Source: Entonaema liquescens
Lineage: Eukaryota > Ascomycota > Sordariomycetes > Xylariales > Xylariaceae
Assembly (NCBI GenBank): GCA_902805475.1
Contig: CADCSX010000002.1
Coordinates: 1,426,001-1,490,000, forward strand
Reading direction: 5' to 3'
DNA: 64,000 nucleotides
A program made the translations under genes and the position numbers. The first letter of the stretch is position 1. Each line of letters starts with the position of its first letter. Positions 45,908-57,749 of the stretch are shown piece by piece. The notes beneath the pieces were generated by a model. It was given only the letters and a program-made list of their open reading frames with translations. It was not told where the DNA came from and searched no databases.

Positions 45908-48006
45908 ATGGATCCCGAGACTGAGGTGCGCGACGCACCAACCGGTAGCTCCGAAGATAATGGACCAAAACTTACGCCTGGTCTATCCGCAAATCCAGAG
46001 TCGCAGGCCGATCCAGACACTGCAAAGTCAAACCGCCGTGATGACCGAAACTGGCACTCGAATAGAAAGCTCAACTCCAACGGGCGCCGTCGAGGCCAAG
46101 ACTCAAAAGGCAGGGGAAATGGGCGAGGCGACGATAGGTAAGCCCTAATTTTAACAGATTAGTGTTGCGAATCCTTGCCAATGCCTACTAACTAGTCCAT
46201 AGGCGTGGACCTAAAGATAAACGCGAGCGTAACGAGAAAGGTTGGCAAGAGAGGAAGCGTAGGAGAGTCGACGATAATGGAAATGCCGTCGCAGATACTG
46301 AGCACAGCTATATGAACATTCAGTTCCCCGAAGAAGAAATTGCGGCTGAAGAGCGTAGACCGAAGCGCAAGGTTGCCGTTATGATTGGATATGCCGGGAC
46401 GGGGTATCATGGTTTACAAATCAATCATAAGGAAAAGACGATTGAGGGTGATATATTCGCAGCCCTCGTCGCGGCTAAGGCTATTTCAAAGGCCAATGCC
46501 GATGACCCTAGGAAATCCAGTTTTGTGCGATGCGCGAGGACTGATAAAGGTGTCCATGCCGCTGGTAATATGATCTCTCTGAAGTTGATCATTGAGGACC
46601 CGGACGTGGTGAAGAATATCAACGACAACCTGCCACCTCAAATTCGTGTGTGGGGTCTTCAGCGCACGAACAATGCCTTTAGCAGCTACCAATCCTGCGA
46701 TTCTAGGTGGTACGAGTACTTAATGCCGAGTTATTGCTTGTTACCTCCTCATCCCGAAAGTTACCTTGGCAAGAAGGTCCTCGAGTCCATCAAGGAAAAA
46801 GGTGTTGAGGAAGAATATGCCGAGCGCCTAGGGGAAGTTAAGGACTACTGGGAAGAAGTACATAAGAACGACATCCAACCTATTTTAGATAGCTTGGATC
46901 CTAGTATCCGGGAAACTGTCATACGGCGCATGCACACATCTGATGAGGCATCTGGGGCTAAGACTTCAGAAGAGGAAACAGAGCCCAAGCCTTCAGAGCA
47001 GCCTACAAACAGCTTACCTGTGACCAAGGATAAGACGAATACGGATGGCAAACCTACTGATGCATCCGACTCAGTGCAGAATACAACAGTGGGAAGTTCA
47101 AGTGTAGCAGCAGAGTTAGCCTCGGAACCGGCCGATACATCAATGACTGGAGGCGAAGATACCAATGAGTCAGAGGCTACGAAGCCTAAGGAAATCCATC
47201 CTGTAGATCGCGCCCTGAAGCAAATCAAAGCCGCATACATAGCCGCAAAGCGACGATACCGCGTCACTCCCGAACGATTATCTCAGCTTCAGCAAGCACT
47301 CAATCGATACCTTGGTACCAAAACTACCATAACTACACCGTCCAGAAGAGCCACTCAGACCCCTCGGCAAAGCGCACTATCAAATCCTTTATTGTAAACC
47401 CCGAACCCGTCCAGATCAACGACACGCAATGGTTATCGCTCAAGGTCCACGGGCAGTCCTTCATGATGCACCAGATCCGCAAGATGGTGGGCATGGCCGT
47501 CCTGGTTACCCGGTGTGCCACTCCCCTATCCCGTATTGATGAGAGTTACGGGTCCGCCCGTATCAGCATCCCTAAGGCGCCTAGTCTGGGACTACTTCTG
47601 GAGCGGCCCGTGTTTGAGAACTACAATAAGCGTGCCCGAGAGCAGTTGAATCTGGAGGAGCTCGACTTTGGTAACTACGAGAAGGAGATCCAGGAGTTTA
47701 AAGACACGCAGATTTACCGCCGCATCTTCGAATTAGAGGAGAAAGAGAATTCGTAAGTTAAGCTTTTTATGTGCTTATAAAGCGTGGAAACTTCTTATAC
47801 GTACCGTTTTATTAATTTTAGTCTATAGATTCCACACGTTCTTCCACCAGATCGATAACTATAAAGAGGGATATTTCCTCTGGGTTACCGCAGGAGGCAT
47901 AGAAGCGGCGGAGCAGAGGATGGGGCAGATAGAATCGATACCCAAGGAACTTGAGGAGGAGCTAGGAGATGACGGGGAGGAGAACCCAGAGGAGGGCGAG
48001 GGCTGA
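45908..48006 (+). CDS. pus1: tRNA pseudouridine synthase Pus1 (3 exons), one apparent 1-nt gap
   Basis: Exons 45908-46137, 46203-47752 and 47829-48006, about 652 residues once one missing base is allowed. Pus1 converts uridines to pseudouridine in tRNA and some snRNA/mRNA. Landmarks are KVAVMIGYAGTGYHGLQ, the catalytic-Asp motif CARTDKGVHAAGN, SCDSRWYEYLMPSY, and after the gap NYHNYTVQKSHSDPSAKR and FMMHQIRKMVGMAV. A Ser/Thr/Glu-rich insert of about 120 residues splits the domain, as usual in fungi. The frame breaks at the AAAA run 47320-47323, where a fifth A would restore the family sequence. The N-terminus is basic and Arg/Gly-rich. An in-frame ATG at 45773 would add 45 residues. Confidence 0.9.
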
Positions 48007-48459
48007 CAGTCCTGAGCCATAGTCTAATTTCGTACGTGTACACATCTAAGCTACTTTAAGACTTGGTAATTAGCTGGAAGTTACGCATAGTCCTACGATT
48101 AGTACATAATAGACAGCAAGAGGAATAGTATTATTTGTCAGGAAACGGGCCGCATTTATTTTATATTATAACCTCGGTAGAGTTATCTCACTCCTAGAGG
48201 TAATTCACATTAACCTTCGTGACTATAGGGCTCGCCCAAAATCCCATCCCTCTCTGCCTATTACGGGGACCTCTAAGGCGATGAACGGCAGAAGGGTATC
48301 TAAGTTGTTACCGCATCAAAATGGGCCAACTCCCATATCCTAAGGCCAACCACTCTAGGTGCCAATGAACATCTATTTAGAGTTGGTGCTCTCGCCATTC
48401 TCCTCCTTCACCGCGGTCTTTTCTCCGGTCTTCTTCTCCCCGTTACCCTCCTTGTCCTC
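48007..48459. other. Convergent spacer, partly former coding sequence of the Mediator gene
   Basis: On the minus strand 48373-48459 remains open after the Mediator stop codon and is Lys/Glu-rich like a protein tail. The rest shows no gene. Confidence 0.5.
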
Positions 48460-49139
48460 CTAGGAACGCGAAGCGACATCACCACCGGCCTTGGCGGCGT
48501 TCTCCCGACGAATAGCGGCCTCGCGCATCTCGATGGCGCGGTCGTACAGCTGCGCAACCTCCGCGGCCTGTCTGTCGAGCTCGGCCTCGCGGTCCTCGTT
48601 CTCGCCAGGCTGGCGGAGGGGCCCGCAGATCCACAGCGCTTTCATCTCCCGGCTGATGGCTAGAAGGCCTTGGACCTCGGAGATCTGGATGGATGGAGTT
48701 AGTGGAGTTATTGGTATGTAAGTGAAGATAAAGGTTGGGAAGAGGGAATAGGTAGATGAAGGATGTGAGCAGTAGGGAAAGAGATAAGGGCGGAAGGGGA
48801 AGAGATGCGTACCAATGCGGCGGACTCGGTCTCCATGGTCATACGGTTGAGCGCAGCGAGCTCCAGGATGTTGCCGCTCTGGGAGATAGGCGCGGTGGCA
48901 GCCATGACCATGTTGCGGAAGTGCGACAAGATCTGCGCGATGGCGCGGTTGTGGCGGTCTAGTAATGTGCTATGGTTAGCCTTCTTCTCCTGTGACTTTT
49001 GGGCTGACTCTAAAGCCATCGACTTGATTAACTGGTCCAAGATGTCCCAGGAGGCCTGAATAGGGTCGATAGGGCTGGTCTCTGGATTGGGAATATCTGA
49101 GGACGCGTCCTTGGTGTCTTTGTTTTGGTTGTGATCCAT
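48460..49139 (-). CDS. med22: Mediator complex subunit 22-like protein (Med22/Surf5), 2 exons
   Basis: Exons on the minus strand are 48813-49139 and 48460-48684, 183 residues. Family features are LLDRHNRAIAQILSHFRNM, then NRMTMETESAAL, and LLAISREMKALWICGPL, the helix that contacts Med11 in the head module of Mediator. The intron is GTACGC...CCAG. The reading ends at a TAG (48460-48462), but 28 further codons stay open, rich in Lys/Glu (EDKEGNGEKKTGEK), to a second TAG at 48373-48375. A C-to-T change may have shortened the protein. Assignment to Med22 rests on the METESAAL and EMKALW blocks. Confidence 0.78.
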
Positions 49140-50446
49140 GTTGTCGATGTCCCAAAGATCGGAGATCCTTGAAAGTGTTCAGGAAAGCGGATTTGTAAGA
49201 TGGCTAGGGTGGTTTGCTAGTCTACAGATACCGTATGATGTTGGGTATGATGTGTGTAGTCATGAAGGAGTAAGTTCATGAGTGGTAGAACTTGAGTTTA
49301 AATAAGTTCATCTTGTAGGGAAAGGATGCCTTCTCGGGCACTGGCTGCTTCCCGAGTAACTATGGTATCTAAGGCGACCAAAATTGTCGGGAATAACAAG
49401 TCCAAGGCGCGTGCTAACGACCATAATGTTGGACGTTACTGCGAGATATTCCTCCAGGCTTCCTTATCATGGGGATAGTGTTTAACTTGGTACCGGAAGA
49501 AGTACTTGTAGATTTGTGCATAAAAAGCCTAAAAGATCAATAAAATAACGTACCTAAAATACTAGAATGATCCTTTCGATTCATTTTGTCGGTTCGATCG
49601 ATGGAACTCTTGTAGCTGTGGTTATAAAAGCGAAGGACTTCAAGCGATAATACCTCTCTTTTTCTAGCTTGTGCTTGTATGGAATCCAGGCGTATGCACG
49701 ACTTTTAGGAGGACTATTGTGTTGGATCTTTTTACGATTGAAACTGGGAATTCGTAAAAGGACCCGTGATTTAATAAAACAAAATAGAAACTACCTAACG
49801 CGCAACTCCACCCTTATTTGAATATTCAGCAGATTTTAATGTTTGTTCGAGTTAAGCTCGTACCTCGAGGTATCCCTTCGACAATTCCAGACAAGTGTGT
49901 ACCTTCCCCATAAATTAAAGTTAACAGGTCATGTAGGTAGTTACGTGCATCACGTGACTCGCTACTGCAAACATGTACGTATATTTATCTCTTGCTTGTT
50001 CTTGAATGCAGTACTTGACTTAACTTATGCAGGTACCTCAGATACTAATTTTAGTGACAGCTAGGTTAAAAAAGGGATAAGGTCACCTGCCAAAATAGCC
50101 ACGAACCACATAACATGGTGTAAACGGACATAGGTATGTACATAAGGACTTTATCAGTATCATTAGGGTATAACTTCTTAAATTGTATATCATTATTTCC
50201 TCAGGAGCTACAATAGTACAATAGCCGTATTACTTTGTTTAAATTTCAAATCAAACCACGTTCCCGCTTTAGACCATTTTCAAATGCCACCCAATATAAA
50301 TAGCCAGCTAGAGCCTTGCGCCAATCCAAATGCCGTGACAAGTCTTAAATAGAAATACATCCATTGGAGATATGTCCCTAATCTTCAAACTAGTATACCT
50401 CCCACACAATACATAGGTCAACATACGTGGCAACTTGGTGATTCCC
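49140..50446. other. Intergenic region
   Basis: Upstream of the Mediator gene and downstream of frq. No gene seen; CACGTG at 49951. Confidence 0.5.
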
Positions 50447-53380
50447 TCATATATCCTCGATACTGCTGTTATAGCCACTGACAGCTCCGCCAGCGGTCGC
50501 TGCTGAACTCCCAGTAGTCGCCGACATTTCTGAGACCCTTACGCTACGGCCCCGTATAAGTTGGCTGACGTCAGGAACCTCGTCCATGTTCTCAGGCGAT
50601 ATGCTGCCGCTGGCATCGTAGTGCTGACCATCATCCGAGTGTTCATCTTCCTCATCATTTCCAGACAAGTCAATATCCGAACTCGGGCCGTCTTCTACGA
50701 TAGCCCGTCTACTCATTAGACTTTCCGAAGAATTATCCGTAGATTCATCTTCGTCATCGTCAAGGTCCGAGTCGCTAGCAGGGAAGTAAAAAGTGGGAGG
50801 TGGGAGAGACACGGGAGATAATCGAAGAAGTTTCGCCGGGAGATATTCGATTTGAACAGCATGTTCCGTGATATCTAACACTTGACGTGGCGCTGGTGAG
50901 CTGGTTGTCATGCTGGCTAGTTTGTTAATGATAAAGTCAGTAGTCTCTTGACTAGAGCGTTCGACTAGGTCTGGTCGCACGGATGGCGTTTCATCGTCAT
51001 CGCCGGGAGCGTTATCATCGTAGCGTGAATTCTTAGGCCGTCGTGTTGGTACGACAACGACAAAATGGTCCTCGGGATAAGTACCTCCTAAGCCACTAGC
51101 TTCGAGGTCTAACAGGGGAATATGTTGTTTACTGTCAGACCAAGAGAAATCAGCTTCGATTACATCATCCTCCGTCTCAGCTGAAGTTAACTCTGGCGCA
51201 TCAGAGTAATCTACATCCATAAACGTGCTGCGAGACCGCAGAGGAGTGCTCAGCGGTCTGAAAGGGAGCGACGACCCTGACGTAGAGCGGCTGAATTGTG
51301 GGCGAGCGCTGCCGAGGCTGAGGGGTTGAGATTGCATGGGACCCTGGTCACCACGGTCTCCCGATGAGGTCATATCATAAGTAGCGGGGGAGACTTCTCC
51401 CTCTCCAAAATCACCCGAGAGGTCCGTGCAGAATGGTGCCCCACTATAATAAATGATTGCACCGTCGCGACGGCGCTTACGCTGCGAAGCACCCGATACG
51501 CCGCTCTGACCCCAACGAGAATTCATACCTCCCAAGTTGCTCTCCTCGGGCGGCCCAAAAGACGAGCCGGTCTCGTCCCCCGCGGATGGCTGTTCGTCGG
51601 ATGAAGATGTCTGATGGTGTACAAATAACGGTTTATAGTGGAAACTTTCGGATGAATTAGACTGCTGCATGCCCAGACCGAATTTCGACGGTTTATGCGC
51701 AGTGACGTCATCTCCAGATCCCTGCGTTTTCTGTTTCTTCCTTTGCTCCTGATCGTTCGATCCGTCCGTGTCATCGTCTGATTGGTTAAGCTGCGAATTG
51801 CTGCCGCTGTCGCTGCTGAACTTGGTACCTTCAACTCCACCCCGCCAGCGAATTTTCCTTCCGTCTGGCGACAGCTGGAACTTGGTACTCTTCTCCGACA
51901 CCGCATTTCGAATGAAGGCTGGGGTCACGTTAAGGATATGCAGCTGCGCCAAATTGCACAGCAGATTGAGATACACCCATCCTTCCGCATCTGGCGACAC
52001 ATCCCTTGCAGAGTATTGTCTCTGCGACTCGGGCGCTACCAATCCCAGATGACGTATGTAGTCCATATTTTCTGATGGTACCTGTCTGCGATCAGGGTCC
52101 AAGTCGCGTGGCCTTGTCGGGCGCTGTTCTGGTGGTAGCATTGACCTGTGAGGTGATGTCTGGTTGCCGCCCTCATTCGCCCGACCGCTGCCGTTACCAC
52201 TACCATTATTGTTATCCCTCGGGTCTGTTTGGTCGCCATTTGAATGTGAGTTTGAGTGTGAGTGTGAGTGCGAATTCGATGCAGACCCATTATCGCGTGA
52301 GCTGCTCTCCTTCCGACTAGAATCTCGTGGTCGGATTTGCGCTTCTCGCATAGCCTCGCTTGGGACCACTATTCTTTCGCGAGTTCCTCCCATTTCTACA
52401 TCTTCAAAGATGGGCTCGGGTACCTGCGGTAACAAGATACGCTCTGCTGGGTCTGTCATTTTCCCTGTGAAGAGATGCTCGAGCCGCTTAACAACAAGCT
52501 TCTTCTTGTCCTTTTCAGTCATGATGGCAGGTCGCGGCCATAAACCTTCGGGAATATCTCGCAGGTAGTTCTCAATCTTCTGTTCGGATCGTTCCCGCGC
52601 AGCCTTAGCCTGACCAGGAAGTGACGGGACAGATGAGCTAGGTCCGGTCGACATAGACGCATAAGCAGAGTCAACGGGTCTTGAGTTAGACCCAGACGAC
52701 GAAGAAGCATGCTTAGATGCTGACGAATGCATGTTTTTCGACTTGCCCGACGCCTTTTTCCGGCTCGAGGGACCAGTGCTTGAATCCTCGAGACTCGTTG
52801 TAAAATCTCGTAGTGTAGCCTCCAACTCCCGCTTCTTCCTGCTAGATAGGCCATGAACCTTGACCTCAAATAACTTCTCCCTGCGCAACGAGTCAGGCCC
52901 CATTTGTCTGTATTTCCTCAGCTCTTCCTTTAGGCGCTTATTCTCAACCGTTAAGTCGTCAATTACAGAACGGAATTCATCGGCGCTCTGGTTGCTATGT
53001 GCCAACCCAACTGGGCGGGCTCGATAGCCGGGACTTGGCATCGATAACCCATACTTTACTACTTCCTCGTTGGATGACTCCGTCTCTTTTTGGTAGAATG
53101 GGGCTTCGTCAACATCGGTCGTGTGCATTGCATTTTGGTTTGAAGTTTCAAACCATTTCTTCGGGTCGCTTAAGCCTGTTTCGTTGCTATCTCCAGAAGA
53201 ATTTCTTCGCGGTTTGGAAAAGGTCGGGTGAACGGGCGGGTTGGCTATTTTAGGGTCGCGTTTCAAAGCATTTCTCGCTTGCCGGTGATACTGCAGCGTT
53301 ATAGAGGCATCGGGCGATTTTCGTCTCGGATTGTTATATGTGACACTCGGTACGGTGGGCGCGTCTCTAAGTTCGGCCAT
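50447..53380 (-). CDS. frq: Circadian clock protein FREQUENCY (FRQ)
   Basis: Single exon, 977 residues, close to the roughly 990 of Neurospora FRQ. FRQ is the negative element of the fungal clock: with FRH and casein kinase 1 it inhibits the White Collar complex and is progressively phosphorylated. The N-terminus has NNPRRKSPDASITLQYHRQA. The coiled coil for dimerisation is at about 139-162 (VIDDLTVENKRLKEELRKYR), followed by FEVKVHGLSSRKKRELEATL. The RDIPEGLWPRPAIMTEKDKK block and, near the middle, NLAQLHILNVTPAFIRNAV with KFQLSPDGRKIRWRGG are diagnostic. Long Ser/Asp/Glu-rich stretches supply phosphorylation and PEST-like sites. A His-Ser repeat lies near 52240-52280. Internal Met85 and Met114 could serve as alternative starts, as for short FRQ in Neurospora. 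Confidence 0.96.
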   Translation of the reverse strand: MAELRDAPTVPSVTYNNPRRKSPDASITLQYHRQARNALKRDPKIANPPVHPTFSKPRRNSSGDSNETGLSDPKKWFETSNQNAMHTTDVDEAPFYQKETESSNEEVVKYGLSMPSPGYRARPVGLAHSNQSADEFRSVIDDLTVENKRLKEELRKYRQMGPDSLRREKLFEVKVHGLSSRKKRELEATLRDFTTSLEDSSTGPSSRKKASGKSKNMHSSASKHASSSSGSNSRPVDSAYASMSTGPSSSVPSLPGQAKAARERSEQKIENYLRDIPEGLWPRPAIMTEKDKKKLVVKRLEHLFTGKMTDPAERILLPQVPEPIFEDVEMGGTRERIVVPSEAMREAQIRPRDSSRKESSSRDNGSASNSHSHSHSNSHSNGDQTDPRDNNNGSGNGSGRANEGGNQTSPHRSMLPPEQRPTRPRDLDPDRRQVPSENMDYIRHLGLVAPESQRQYSARDVSPDAEGWVYLNLLCNLAQLHILNVTPAFIRNAVSEKSTKFQLSPDGRKIRWRGGVEGTKFSSDSGSNSQLNQSDDDTDGSNDQEQRKKQKTQGSGDDVTAHKPSKFGLGMQQSNSSESFHYKPLFVHHQTSSSDEQPSAGDETGSSFGPPEESNLGGMNSRWGQSGVSGASQRKRRRDGAIIYYSGAPFCTDLSGDFGEGEVSPATYDMTSSGDRGDQGPMQSQPLSLGSARPQFSRSTSGSSLPFRPLSTPLRSRSTFMDVDYSDAPELTSAETEDDVIEADFSWSDSKQHIPLLDLEASGLGGTYPEDHFVVVVPTRRPKNSRYDDNAPGDDDETPSVRPDLVERSSQETTDFIINKLASMTTSSPAPRQVLDITEHAVQIEYLPAKLLRLSPVSLPPPTFYFPASDSDLDDDEDESTDNSSESLMSRRAIVEDGPSSDIDLSGNDEEDEHSDDGQHYDASGSISPENMDEVPDVSQLIRGRSVRVSEMSATTGSSAATAGGAVSGYNSSIEDI

Positions 53381-54981
53381 GCTGTTCGCGCTGATACCTC
53401 CGTATACTGGTATAGTGTGAAGCGGGAAATAAAGAAAGTAACTTTCAATAGTTAAGTCATATAAGTAAGGAAAAGGACGTTGATAACGACATAGTCGTCA
53501 ATAGAGAATATGATCTGTTTTCAAATTATGTCAGTGCGGCGAGTCAAGAGAAGATCGGTTTGGATCGATGCATGCTAGCAAATTTGAGGGATGATTATCT
53601 TAGATGAGGAGGGTGGACAGCACATTGCGGCCATTCGCGTGAGGCCGCAAGTGCATATTGGCTGTAATGAATGGGTCGATAATAAGTAACCAAGGAGCGA
53701 GCGAGAATGCGATGGAAACCCTTCTGCGAGATGTCGTTGTGATGCATTTGGGGGTGCGGTAACCCAAAAGGGTTGGGATTTGTAAAAAAAGTCAACGATG
53801 CAACGTCATACCTACATGCAGAGTTTCTCCCTTCGCTTGAGATTTAGTTCGTATTGAAAAGGTTTGGATAGTATTGGCCCGAGAGGAGATCGAGCAGAAT
53901 GCAGTTGAGCTAGAACTAGAAGATGAAGGGTATAATAATAGATGGTGGATGCATGCAATTATTGAGAACGTTCCGTTGAATGCACTCGCTTATTTAGGTA
54001 CCTAAGGGTAGGGTAGCAATCCTGGAATGGTTTCTCCGAATGGCTTCGTTTACTTTAGGAAATAACTAAGGTAGGTCTAAAGGTTTAGGTAGGTAGGGGT
54101 TTTGAGAAGAAAAATTAAAAGGGACGTTTACTTCCAGTCCCGATAAAGATAATATGTATTAGAAAATGTATTAAGAGTAGGCACTTAGGTAGAGAGAGAA
54201 AAAAAAAAATGGCATGCGCATCGAGATTCATGAGAGTTACAAAAACAGCAACTACCCACCGTAGGGCTTGTCGAGACCCCTTCGCTGCTAGGGTTGCCAT
54301 CCTCGCAGATTCAAAAACTGATTTAGCAATTATTACGACCGATAGACTTGGAGGTGCAGCTTCCTCACGATCGAGCGTAACCTGCTGGCATCGTACAGAG
54401 CAAGGTACCTTTTTTTCGCCGATCAAGGGTCCTGTGGGGCCAGACATGCACCCGTGGCGTGAAGTCTAATGGGACCAATAGCAAGTGGGTACTAATCGTT
54501 CTAACTGTTGAAGAGGGCGTGGATTGAAGACGCCCCTACCATTCAAGGTAAGGTAACAAAGCCGGGCGTTCGGACTGTACCTGGCGCTCACCTAACATCA
54601 AGAAAGAGCCCGTCAAAAGATTCATGGCACTTACAGCTTTTATGGCTCTGACAGGTAAACTATTTGTTTCCATAAGTTGTAACCTCATTAGACCTTGTTA
54701 AGTTAGAAGTCGTACGATAAGTGACCCAAAAAGGATAAGAGTCTTTGTAAAATCTCGATCTGCCATTTCTTAGCGGATCTTAGATGCTTACCCGGGGGGG
54801 TGCAATACCCTTGTCCTTACCTAGTTGTCTTTACGTATCTTCGATACCTTAGGTAAGTACCTTGGGTACATAGTCGTTAGTGGACTGGATGGTCCCGGCT
54901 TTTCACCTTGTGCAGCCACACCGAGCCACAGTGGCCAACTTCTGGTTTTCTAAGTAAGTTCAATTGAATCCATGTGGATTA
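53381..54981. other. frq upstream region
   Basis: No protein gene supported; short overlapping open frames at 54115-54469 lack motifs. Holds the LRE candidate, GATCGA cores and GGTAGGTA runs near 54000 and 54085. Confidence 0.5.
53553..53566 (-). promoter_or_regulatory. Light-response element (GATNC..CGATN) upstream of frq
   Basis: On the minus strand (gene sense) the sequence is GATCCAAACCGATC. It fits the Neurospora frq LRE consensus GATNC--CGATN with the same N (C) in both halves. It lies 173-186 nt before the ATG. Single GATCGA cores also occur at 53888 and 54369. Binding by the White Collar complex is inference. Confidence 0.65.
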
Positions 54982-55345
54982 CAGTAAAACCTTGATATAA
55001 CGAATCTAGTATATAACGAATTCGGGCTATAACGAATTTGAATGGCTGACAACCGAATTTTGTATGTAGTTTAACGAATTTTTTATATAGCGAATTTCGT
55101 TAGGTTCTCGGCTTAGTCACCACCAATTTCGTTATGGAAAAGGGGAGGTTAAGCCGTTTTAGGCTTAAAATAGTACTATTTTCAGTAGGAATTCGGTTGA
55201 AATATACGAATTTAAGAGCTTAGACCAAACGCTTTACCATTTTGGGAAGTACTTTTTAGATGTATCTTTTTATTACATTACGAATTCGGGCTATAACGAA
55301 CTTGATCCTCTGTTTTTTGCAATTCGTTATGTCAAGGTTTTACTG
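54982..55345. mobile_element. MITE of the pogo/Fot1 (Tc1-mariner) type, 364 bp
   Basis: Terminal inverted repeats of 24 bp, starting CAGTAAAACCTTGATATAAC on the left and, reverse-complemented, CAGTAAAACCTTGACATAAC on the right: one mismatch. Both ends are flanked by TA, the target duplication of this superfamily. No transposase frame is present, so it is non-autonomous. The ACGAATTCGGGCTATAACGA unit occurs at both subterminal regions (about 55016 and 55279), and TATAACGAAT is repeated near the left end. Confidence 0.88.
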
Positions 55346-57749
55346 TATAAGGGTACTAACGGTACTTATGCAACATGCTATCAGTCAAGTTGTCAGGTGA
55401 CTTCAAAGATTCCAAGGTATACCTATATAGGTAGATATTTAAGTAGACATGTATATAGTTTGCTTAGGCATCGAATCGGATGTCCCGTTGTAGGCCAGTT
55501 TGCCTCTTGTCCCACCTCATACGAACGAGTCAGCCATCGGTGATACGATTAACAGACGGAACGAAGTGGACCAACATGAACTTTTCACCATAAACTACTA
55601 TTATCTTCCCGGCACTCTGCTATCCTGCTATCCATTAATATAAGCATGTGCTAAGATTTTCGAGATTCAAGCACGCGACTATCAGGCGGGGATACATTAG
55701 GTATTAGGTACTTGCGACTTAAGACCAAAGGACCCGGGGGAGGAATCGAGATCACTGAGCTCTCTATGATCATTTTGATTTGATAAGCTGGTCTTATCCG
55801 CGATCCAGATCTCCTTACCCTCTCTCTTCTGATTGCGATGTTGTGCCAACACCATCAGAGGATAGGGATCGCTCATTTCAACCAATCCGTGTACGTATGC
55901 TGATGCGTAATGGGTCACCCAAAATAGTTGAAGATCGTTATCGCTGCTATACAATCATATACAATCTGACCCTTACTATTTAATTGGTTGTTCTCGGTTA
56001 GCTCGGTTCTAACAGCCTTTACATGCGTTTGGCGTACGAGTACGGTTATCGCAACACAGATCTATGTAGATGAAAATTAATATACTTGCGCAGATATTCC
56101 ATAATACTTTTCGATCAACATCGTCGAAGTTCAATACACTATTATGTCGCTGCTGACCCCCTCAAACCCATCATATCCGTCGCGTGGTCTGGAACCACTT
56201 CCCCCCCCCGGTATTTCGCCACCGAGGCAACACCTGTCGATGCCACCGCCATGCGGGACCGTCTCCCCACAAATCCCGAAATGGCAGTCTGTAGAAATAA
56301 ATTAGTAACCGGTCTACTTCATCGTTGATTGTGTCGGTCATAAACCTCCGGACTTTTACGACTATCCACAAGATCTCGGCCTTGCCTAGATTTAATGGAA
56401 TTTTTAGTAAGTCACATGCGTTTTTCTTAATGCTCGGGTGCTTCATAGCATTTAGGTAATTCTCTTATTAACACGAATATTGTGTGGCCCCTCACTAAAT
56501 GCTAATTAGTCAATACTCGAAGAATATATCATATATCACCACATCGGTCCTAAATATTATATGTCAAGTCAACAGCATCGGTCCCTCATTCTATTCAACA
56601 AATATTCATAAGGTCAAGCACCTTTCGAAGCAAATATCTTTGGCCTTAGCAGCAATATGGCGTGCTCTCCCATCAGCTTGCATTTATCTGTTGAATTGAA
56701 ACCAGAATCGGAAAAGAAAAACTAATAACCGAAAATAGAGATTGCGACCTCTTTCATGACTAACCCGAAAGTTATACCGCTACGTATCATTTGTCTTAGA
56801 GTAACCCTAGCCGTCGGTTGTGAAATTGCATCGATGGGGGAGTCACTACGGCGCGATGCGCATCCAAGATCCCAATGAGATCCCGCTTAGTGAAGTCGTA
56901 CCGACCCTACGCCTTCATTACCCGCATCTAGAACATTGCTCGGGGGAAACTTGACAGATCCCCTCTCGAAAGTCTTAGTATCCGCATGCAACCTGGAACA
57001 TCTCGCCCAGGTTGGTACGTAGTTCGCACATTTTTCAAATATCGCATTAGCTTCTGGTCATATGAATCTTAAATCCCCGATTCCTTTTCAATGTATTGTA
57101 ATGTCTCGTATTAGAAGCCTTAGAAGCTCAGCTAGGTGCGTTATTTAAAATGTGGCTTACAGGGTTAGCTTCCTTATCCATACAGAACTGTAAGGGGGCA
57201 GTCATGACGTATATTCAACACGGCCTGACGTGGTAATTCGTTAGTGACTTAATATTGACAAAGAAGTTTCGAAATCAGTACGTGCTACTTTAAAATGAGT
57301 ATGAGAGTGCGTAGGTGGCAGGGTGATTGCTTTGTGTATAAGCTGGCTGGTAATCTAAAAGATTCGATTGTACGTACCTACGTAATAGGGCTACCTATAT
57401 ACGTATTGCTATAGATCTTTGCCGGGGCGGAATATTAACCGGGATTACCGTGCTGTCAAACAACTCCCGTCACAAGCTTATTGCAGATCCCCGTTACGGG
57501 CCGCATAGCTCCTAGAACACGTGGGCGTGAGTGGGTGCTAAGTTATATCGGTAGGCCGGGCTTCAACGGTTCCACATCTAAAAAAGAATAGGGGCATTTA
57601 AGTTTAGCCCCACAAACCCGTTCATTTATCTCCGTGTTCCTTTCGGCGAACAGACGGGGGCGCTATCCCCACAGTACGTACTCCTTCCTCACTTATAAAA
57701 CTCATATATTGATCTAGTAACATAGCTGCTGCAACGAATATTTCTGCCC
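55346..57749. other. Intergenic, gene-poor
   Basis: 2.4 kb with only short open frames. No feature recognised apart from a nine-C run near 56200 and scattered GTACGTAC-like words. Confidence 0.5.

Noticed and set aside
54115..54469. Overlapping open frames on both strands upstream of frq
   Set aside because: Low-complexity, no conserved motif; more likely frq upstream or leader DNA.
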